DNA from: Archangium violaceum
GTDB taxonomy: Bacteria; Myxococcota; Myxococcia; Myxococcales; Myxococcaceae
Direction: 5' to 3'
NCBI RefSeq assembly: GCF_016859125.1
Contig: NZ_CP069338.1
Location: 8,187,501-8,251,500, forward strand
DNA: 64,000 nt
Made by a program: the position numbers and the translations under genes. Below the pieces are notes generated by a model. That model was given only the letters and a program-made list of their open reading frames with translations, was not told the DNA's origin and made no database searches. Of this stretch, positions 59,380 through 64,000 are shown in pieces. Position 1 is the stretch's first letter, and every line of letters starts with the position of its first letter.

Positions 59380-60267
59380 GTGAGCGACGTCCTCACCTAT
59401 ACGTTGATGGGGGGCTCGGCGCTGATGTTCGCGGCGTCCGCGGGGTTCCTCGGCTTCGGTGTCTACCAGAACTACTTCTCGCAGCTCGTGTCCGAGATGC
59501 GGGATGACCCGGGTGGAGTCCAGAGCCTGGGCTCCGTCGCCATCCGCAGGCTCGGCGCACTCAACCGGCGGCTGATGTGGCCGAGCTACGAGAACAAGAT
59601 GCGCCGCAGCCTCATCAAGGCCGGCGAGCCCCAGGCGTTCAAGCCCGAGGACATCATGGCGCTGCAGGAGATCAGCGCCGTGCTGGGCCTGCTGGCGGGG
59701 CTCATCCTGATGAACGCGGTGGGCGAGAACCTGGCCTGGTCGCTCGCCTTCATGCTCTTCGGGCTCTACTACCCGATCATCTGGGTGAATGATCAGGTGA
59801 AGAAGCGTCACCTGCTCATCTCCCGGGCGCTGCCCTACAGCCTGGACCTGCTGACGTTGTCGGTGGAAGCGGGTCTGGACTTCACCGGAGCGCTGGCGAA
59901 GGTGGTGGAGAAGGGCAAGTCGGGCCCGCTGCGCGAGGAGCTGCAGATCGTCCTCAAGCAGCTGAAGATGGGCAAGACGCGCGAGGAGGCCCTCAAGTCG
60001 ATGATCGTCCGCGTGGACCTGCCGCCGCTGACCACCTTCGTCACCGCGCTCATCCAGGCGGACAAGATGGGCACCAGCCTCGGCAAGGTGCTGCGCATCC
60101 AGTCCACCCAGCTGCGCATCGATCGCACCCAGCGCGCGGAGAAGCTGGCGGGCGAGGCGCCGGTGAAGATGCTCTTCCCGCTCATCGCGTGCATCTTCCC
60201 CACGGTGTTCATGGTGCTCTTCGGGCCCATCGTGTTCCAGTTCATGTTCGGAGACGTCGGGGGATAG
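59380..60267 (+). CDS. tadC: Inner-membrane platform protein TadC (type II secretion F family)
   Basis: 295 aa. Same T2SSF architecture as TadB: N-terminal helix, helix pair near residues 95-135, cytoplasmic domain (LPYSLDLLTLSVEAGLDFTG, ALIQADKMGTSLGKVLRIQS) and a last helix (LIACIFPTVFMVLFGPIVFQ). The GTG start at 59380 follows GGAG. It is followed within five bases by the FHA gene if that gene starts at CTG 60272. Confidence 0.92.
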   Translation: MSDVLTYTLMGGSALMFAASAGFLGFGVYQNYFSQLVSEMRDDPGGVQSLGSVAIRRLGALNRRLMWPSYENKMRRSLIKAGEPQAFKPEDIMALQEISAVLGLLAGLILMNAVGENLAWSLAFMLFGLYYPIIWVNDQVKKRHLLISRALPYSLDLLTLSVEAGLDFTGALAKVVEKGKSGPLREELQIVLKQLKMGKTREEALKSMIVRVDLPPLTTFVTALIQADKMGTSLGKVLRIQSTQLRIDRTQRAEKLAGEAPVKMLFPLIACIFPTVFMVLFGPIVFQFMFGDVGG

Positions 60268-60271
60268 GGCC

Positions 60272-61891
60272 CTGGGTTTCCAACTCACCATCTCCAAGGG
60301 TCTGCAGCAGGGGAAGGAACTTCTCTTCGAGCAGGCCGAGATCCATATCGGACGCACCGCGGACAACGACGTGGTGCTGCAGGATGCCGGTGTGTCGCGC
60401 AAGCACGTGCGCATCTCGGATCGGCTCGGGCGCTTCTATGTCCAGGACCTGGGCAGCTCCAACGGCACCCTGGTCAACGACAAGCCCCTCTCCGGCGAGC
60501 AGGAACTGCAGAACGGGGACCGGATCGCCCTGGGGCCCGTGGAGTTCCTCTTCAAGGAGGTCGTGAGCTCGGACGACGCCACCCGGCCCTTCATGCCGGT
60601 GGAGGAGGACGATGACGCCACCCGGCCCATCCGTCGCAACCTCTACCCGCTCTCGCGCGCGGAGACGGAGGATGGGATGGAGGCGCCGATGTCGGATCTG
60701 TCTCCGGTCGGCCCCGAGCTCGAGACCACGCTCCCCTTGCCTCGTCCCTCGGCGCCGCCCGTGCTTCGTCCCGTGTCGGAGGCCTCGTCCCGGGAGGCAT
60801 TCTCCCGCGCGGACACGGTGGGGGAGATGGAGGTCGTGCCCGAGCCTCGTGCCCCCGCTCCCGTCAAGGCGGCTCCCGCTCCGGCGCTGGCCCCCGTTCC
60901 GGCTCCCGCCGCTGTCGCCGCTCGGGCCTCGTCCGGGGCGGCGGGCCCGTCCGCCGCCGATCTGGCCCGGCGCCGGCGCGAGTTGAGCAACACCCTGGGT
61001 GGACAGCTCGCCCTGTGGTGGCTCGAGATGCCGCGTGGCGGGAAGGTCGCGCTGCTCACCGTGGCCACCAGCTTCCTGGTGGGCATGGTGGCCGCGCTCG
61101 TCATCGTCTTCCGTCCCGAGGTGGACACAGGTCCCACCGGCCCGGAGCCCACGTCGCTCGGCCTCCAGGCGCTGCCGGACTCGTTCGGCCTGGGCGAGGG
61201 CGTGACGTGGGAGCAGCCGGACATGAAGGCGTTCGACTTCGAGTTCGTCTCGCCCACGCGCGCGGTGGCCGTCCTCAGCTACCAGGCTAGCGGCATCTCC
61301 AAGGAAGAGGTCTCCCTCTCCGTCAACGCGACGGCCGTGGGGTGGGTCCCGCCGGACACGACCCACTCCACCGAGCGGGAGCTCCAGCAGATCCTCCCGC
61401 CGTCCGTGCTCGAGCGTAACGCGAGCAACCAGCTCGTCTTCGACAACGTCCGCAATCCCCCGGGCCAGGACAGCTGGCGGGTGTGGAACCTGCGGCTGGA
61501 GATCATCCCCGTGCCGGACCTGCCGCCCGAGCAGCTCCTGGAGACGGCGCGTACCTACGTGGCCAAGGCGCGCAACTTCTACGAGCGCAAGGACGTCGGC
61601 GCGGAGAACCTCACCCTCGCCTGGGAGAACTACCGCTCGGCGTGGATCACCCTCGAGGCGTTGGACGAGAAGCCCGACCTCTATCAGGACGTGCGCCACA
61701 TGATGGGCCAGGTGGCGGTGGACCTGGACCACAAGTGTGGCCAGCTGATGCTGGATTTCCAACGGAACATCCAGTTCAAGGACAGGAAGCGGGCGGCCCG
61801 GGTGCTCGATGAGATCAACAGGCGCTTCCCTACACCGGCGCATCGCTGCCACAATCTGGCGGCCGAAAAGGCCAGCGAATACGGGCTGTGA
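60272..61891 (+). CDS. FHA-domain membrane protein of the Tad operon (probable CTG start)
   Basis: 539 aa. N-terminal FHA phosphothreonine-binding domain: IGRTADNDVVLQDAG (Gly27, Arg28), SRKH (42-45), and SSNGT (62-66). A Pro/Ala-rich linker follows, a membrane helix near 257-280, and an extracytoplasmic helical domain. The frame has no ATG, GTG or TTG upstream of the FHA core; GTG 60371 would delete the Gly-Arg motif. CTG 60272 restores the first strand (GFQLTISKGLQQGKELLF) and sits behind a G-rich sequence, five bases after tadC. FHA proteins often relay Ser/Thr kinase signals to secretion systems. Confidence 0.8.
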   Translation: MGFQLTISKGLQQGKELLFEQAEIHIGRTADNDVVLQDAGVSRKHVRISDRLGRFYVQDLGSSNGTLVNDKPLSGEQELQNGDRIALGPVEFLFKEVVSSDDATRPFMPVEEDDDATRPIRRNLYPLSRAETEDGMEAPMSDLSPVGPELETTLPLPRPSAPPVLRPVSEASSREAFSRADTVGEMEVVPEPRAPAPVKAAPAPALAPVPAPAAVAARASSGAAGPSAADLARRRRELSNTLGGQLALWWLEMPRGGKVALLTVATSFLVGMVAALVIVFRPEVDTGPTGPEPTSLGLQALPDSFGLGEGVTWEQPDMKAFDFEFVSPTRAVAVLSYQASGISKEEVSLSVNATAVGWVPPDTTHSTERELQQILPPSVLERNASNQLVFDNVRNPPGQDSWRVWNLRLEIIPVPDLPPEQLLETARTYVAKARNFYERKDVGAENLTLAWENYRSAWITLEALDEKPDLYQDVRHMMGQVAVDLDHKCGQLMLDFQRNIQFKDRKRAARVLDEINRRFPTPAHRCHNLAAEKASEYGL

Positions 61892-61929
61892 GGTCCGTAT
61901 CCGTGCACGCAACGAAGTGGTGACTTCCC

Positions 61930-63777
61930 ATGTCGAACGGTTCCCCCCCCGCACGCCGTCGTCCCACGTCGGGCTCCCCGTCGGGCTCCCCCTCGGGCTC
62001 CCCCTCGGGTGGAGCCACGGGTTCGCGCCCCGCGGTACGCAGGACCTCCACCGGCACCGCCCCCCGCACCGCGCCCGAGCCGGTGCTGGGGACGAAGCTC
62101 GTCTGCTCCGCGGGCCCCTCCTCCGGTGAGGAGTTCGGGCTGGAGGATGGCGAGTACGTCGTTGGCCGGGCCAACGACAACCCCATCTGCATTCCGGACA
62201 CCTCGGTGTCCCGCAGGCACGTGCTCATCCGCCGCGTGGGCGGAGGCTGGGCCGCGAGCGACCTGGGTTCCGGCAACGGCACCCTCCTCAACGGCGAGCC
62301 CCTCACCGACGAGATGCCGCTGACGCACGGCGACATCCTCACGCTCGGCGACACGGAGCTGACGTTCAACGACACCTCCAACGCCACGATGATGATGCCG
62401 ATGCCGGTGGCGCCCCCGACGCGGCCGGCCCGCTCGCGCCCCGCGGCCAGGCCCGCTCCCGCCGCCGACGCCGGGGATGAGGCCGATGCCGAGGGGAGTG
62501 GAGAGGTGTCGTCCTCCGTTCCGCGCCGCCCGCCGCCCCGTCCCGAGGGCCGCGTGCGCTCCTCGCGGGGGCGAGCGGCGACGGCGGCGGCGGCGCCGGA
62601 TCCGAAGGCGCAGCAGCGCAAGAAGCGCCTGTTGCTCCTCACCGCGGGTGTCTTCGTGATGCTGGTGGGCCTGCTGGCCATCATGAAGGTGCAGCAGCAG
62701 CGGGAAGAGGAGGTCCTGCGCGCCAAGGCGCGGATCGCCCAGGAGCGGCGCGAGCAGATCGAAGCGCTCTTCCAGGAGGCCAAGAACCTCATCCGCGACG
62801 GCAAGTGGACGGCCGCCAAGGCGAAGCTGCTGGAGCTGCAGGAGGCGGAGCCCAACCACGTGCAGCTGCCGGACTACCTGGCGCGCGTGCAGAAGGAGAT
62901 CCCCAACCAGGAGGCGCTCGACGTGGCCAAGGCGGCGCTGGACAAGAATCAGCTCGGCCCCGCGGCCGCCGCCCTGGCCAAGGTGAGCAAGGACACCCAG
63001 CTCTTCGAGCTGGCGCGTACCCTCCGGGTGTCGCTGACCGACAAGGCCGACAAGCGCGTGCGTGAATCGCAGACGCTGTTGGAGCAGAAGCAGCTCGATC
63101 AGGCCAAGGCCATCACCGACGACGTGCTCGCGGCGTTTCCGGAGCACCGCGACGCCAAGGTCATCAACGAGCAGGCGGCGCAGGCCATCGCCATCCGCGA
63201 CGCGCCTCCGCCGCCCCCCACGCCGAAGGAGGCGCCCAAGCCGTGGGAGCAGGCCGTGGATCGCTTCCGCGATGGAGATCTACAGGGCGCGGTGGCCATG
63301 GCCAACGCCTGCTCGTCCAAGCACTCCCAGTGCAAGGTCCTGATGGGGCAGCTGACGGACTTCGGCAACCTCTACAAGAAGCTGGAGGACCTGGACGCCA
63401 AGGGCCTGGCGCGCCTGCTGGACCTGGACAAGAAGATCACCAACGGTCGCGGGAGCAAGCTGTCGCGCTCCGCGGGCACGCGCGCCGCCAACATCTTCTT
63501 CAAGAGCGCCTCGGCGGCGAAGGCGGCCGGACAGTACGGCCGCGCCATGGAGAACGCCCAGCGCGCCCTCCAGGCCGACCCCGGCCATGTCGGTGCCACC
63601 AACATCGTCAGCGAGCTGCGCGCGAAGGCCAAGGACGTCTACCTGCAGGCCTATGCCCTCAAGGACACCAATCCCGAGGACGCCGTGCTCAAGTTCAAGG
63701 AGGTCCTCGCCATGAGCCCGGCGGAAGACGAGACGCACCAGAAGGCGAAGTCCTGGATCGAGAAGCTCCAGCGATGA
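61930..63777 (+). CDS. FHA-domain protein with membrane helix and TPR-like repeats
   Basis: 615 aa. A disordered N-terminus with Ser-Gly-Ser-Pro repeats is followed by an FHA domain (VVGRANDNPICIPDTSVSRRH, cited for place; DLGSGNGTLLNGEPL) near residues 55-140, a membrane helix near 234-253 (LLLLTAGVFVMLVGLLAIM) and about 350 residues of helical TPR-like repeats outside (GKWTAAKAKLLELQEAEPNH; AMENAQRALQADPGHVGATN). With the FHA protein before it and the Ser/Thr kinases common in this genome type, a phosphorylation-responsive Tad regulator is inferred. The start lies just before a run of eight C. Confidence 0.87.
   Translation: MSNGSPPARRRPTSGSPSGSPSGSPSGGATGSRPAVRRTSTGTAPRTAPEPVLGTKLVCSAGPSSGEEFGLEDGEYVVGRANDNPICIPDTSVSRRHVLIRRVGGGWAASDLGSGNGTLLNGEPLTDEMPLTHGDILTLGDTELTFNDTSNATMMMPMPVAPPTRPARSRPAARPAPAADAGDEADAEGSGEVSSSVPRRPPPRPEGRVRSSRGRAATAAAAPDPKAQQRKKRLLLLTAGVFVMLVGLLAIMKVQQQREEEVLRAKARIAQERREQIEALFQEAKNLIRDGKWTAAKAKLLELQEAEPNHVQLPDYLARVQKEIPNQEALDVAKAALDKNQLGPAAAALAKVSKDTQLFELARTLRVSLTDKADKRVRESQTLLEQKQLDQAKAITDDVLAAFPEHRDAKVINEQAAQAIAIRDAPPPPPTPKEAPKPWEQAVDRFRDGDLQGAVAMANACSSKHSQCKVLMGQLTDFGNLYKKLEDLDAKGLARLLDLDKKITNGRGSKLSRSAGTRAANIFFKSASAAKAAGQYGRAMENAQRALQADPGHVGATNIVSELRAKAKDVYLQAYALKDTNPEDAVLKFKEVLAMSPAEDETHQKAKSWIEKLQR
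61969..62010 (+). repeat. 12-bp tandem repeat in the FHA-TPR gene
   Basis: About three and a half copies of a 12-bp unit (TCGGGCTCCCCG or its one-base variant) encode Ser-Gly-Ser-Pro. In frame, so changes in copy number would not shift the frame. Confidence 0.8.
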
Positions 63778-64000
63778 AGAAACGGCGAGGGACGGGAGAG
63801 GCTCCGCCGGAGGACTCCGCCACCGGGCAGGGAGACCTCTTCGGCGGCGCGTTGGGGACACCGAAGAAGGCGAAGGCGGTGGTGGTGGCGGCCCCGAAGC
63901 CGCCTCCCGAGGCTCCGCCCAGGCCCGCCGTGCCTCCGGCTCCCTCGGAGCTGGAGGACGTGTCCGCGGCGCTGCCGTCGCTGCCCGGTGCGCCCTCTCG
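63774..64000 (+). CDS. Unidentified Tad-operon gene, 5' part only
   Basis: The first 75 codons, open to the window end. The sequence is low-complexity: GQGDLFGGALGTPKKAKA and a Pro/Ala-rich stretch (KPPPEAPPRPAVPP). The ATG overlaps the stop of the preceding FHA gene by four bases (ATGA), so it belongs to the same operon. No domain is reached, so no function can be assigned. Confidence 0.7.
   Translation, partial: MKKRRGTGEAPPEDSATGQGDLFGGALGTPKKAKAVVVAAPKPPPEAPPRPAVPPAPSELEDVSAALPSLPGAPS

Noticed and set aside
58069-60414. 781-aa minus-strand frame opposite cpaB-tadB-tadC
   Set aside because: Antisense shadow; all three plus-strand genes have clear family motifs.

Overview
The window is GC-rich, densely packed bacterial chromosome. 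It looks like a myxobacterium of the Cystobacterineae (Archangium/Cystobacter/Myxococcus relatives): a PEGA-tailed Ser/Thr kinase, FHA-domain proteins, stand-alone MshEN-type (GspE N-terminal) proteins, many lipoproteins and outer-membrane barrels, strong GC bias at third codon positions, and GTG/TTG starts. The genus is an inference; no species marker was searched.

Layout. 1-2668: the 3' part of a 23S rRNA, a 5S rRNA and a strong hairpin. 3090-8581: a Ser/Thr kinase, then two adjacent lysine 2,3-aminomutase-type radical SAM enzymes. 8619-10169: three leftward small envelope or regulatory genes. 10220-17224: a SpoIID-like protein, queA, tgt, yajC, secD and secF (tRNA queuosine plus Sec accessory translocase). 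17363-26881: barrels, recJ, a YHS protein, an MFS transporter, a lipoprotein metalloprotease candidate, aspS and a lipid kinase. 26995-31487: DUF72, a small coiled-coil ORF, a Smr protein and a large SNF2-type ATPase. 31636-32953: a toxin/immunity-like pair (secreted HNH nuclease plus DUF4265 protein) lying between two identical 124-bp copies of the 3' end of the neighbouring DUF58 gene. 32832-36171: DUF58, MoxR and a zinc-ribbon membrane protein. 36246-36472: a decayed HEAT/cyclophilin gene. 36503-41987: an HD-GYP response regulator, a DapB-like dehydrogenase, a HadA/HadB-like hydratase pair and an acyl-CoA dehydrogenase. 42086-44128: TolR/TolQ-type genes and a DUF4292 lipoprotein. 44218-48554: two MshEN proteins, OppD/OppF-type ATPases and DUF2085. 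48748-50672: an ECF sigma/anti-sigma pair. 50758-64000: a split Tad (Flp pilus-like) locus, with a seven-gene leftward pseudopilin operon and a rightward cpaB-tadB-tadC-FHA-FHA operon that runs off the window.

How the parts fit. The Tad genes encode envelope-spanning pilus or secretion parts, but no secretin, ATPase or prepilin peptidase is present here. yajC-secD-secF serve protein export. The DUF58/MoxR/zinc-ribbon block resembles MoxR chaperone operons. A GC-rich palindromic repeat occurs five times, always just after stop codons. The observation most worth following is the HNH/DUF4265 cassette flanked by a duplicated gene tail. A second, diverged gene-tail duplication follows the DUF2085 gene, which suggests the same kind of event happened twice in this window.
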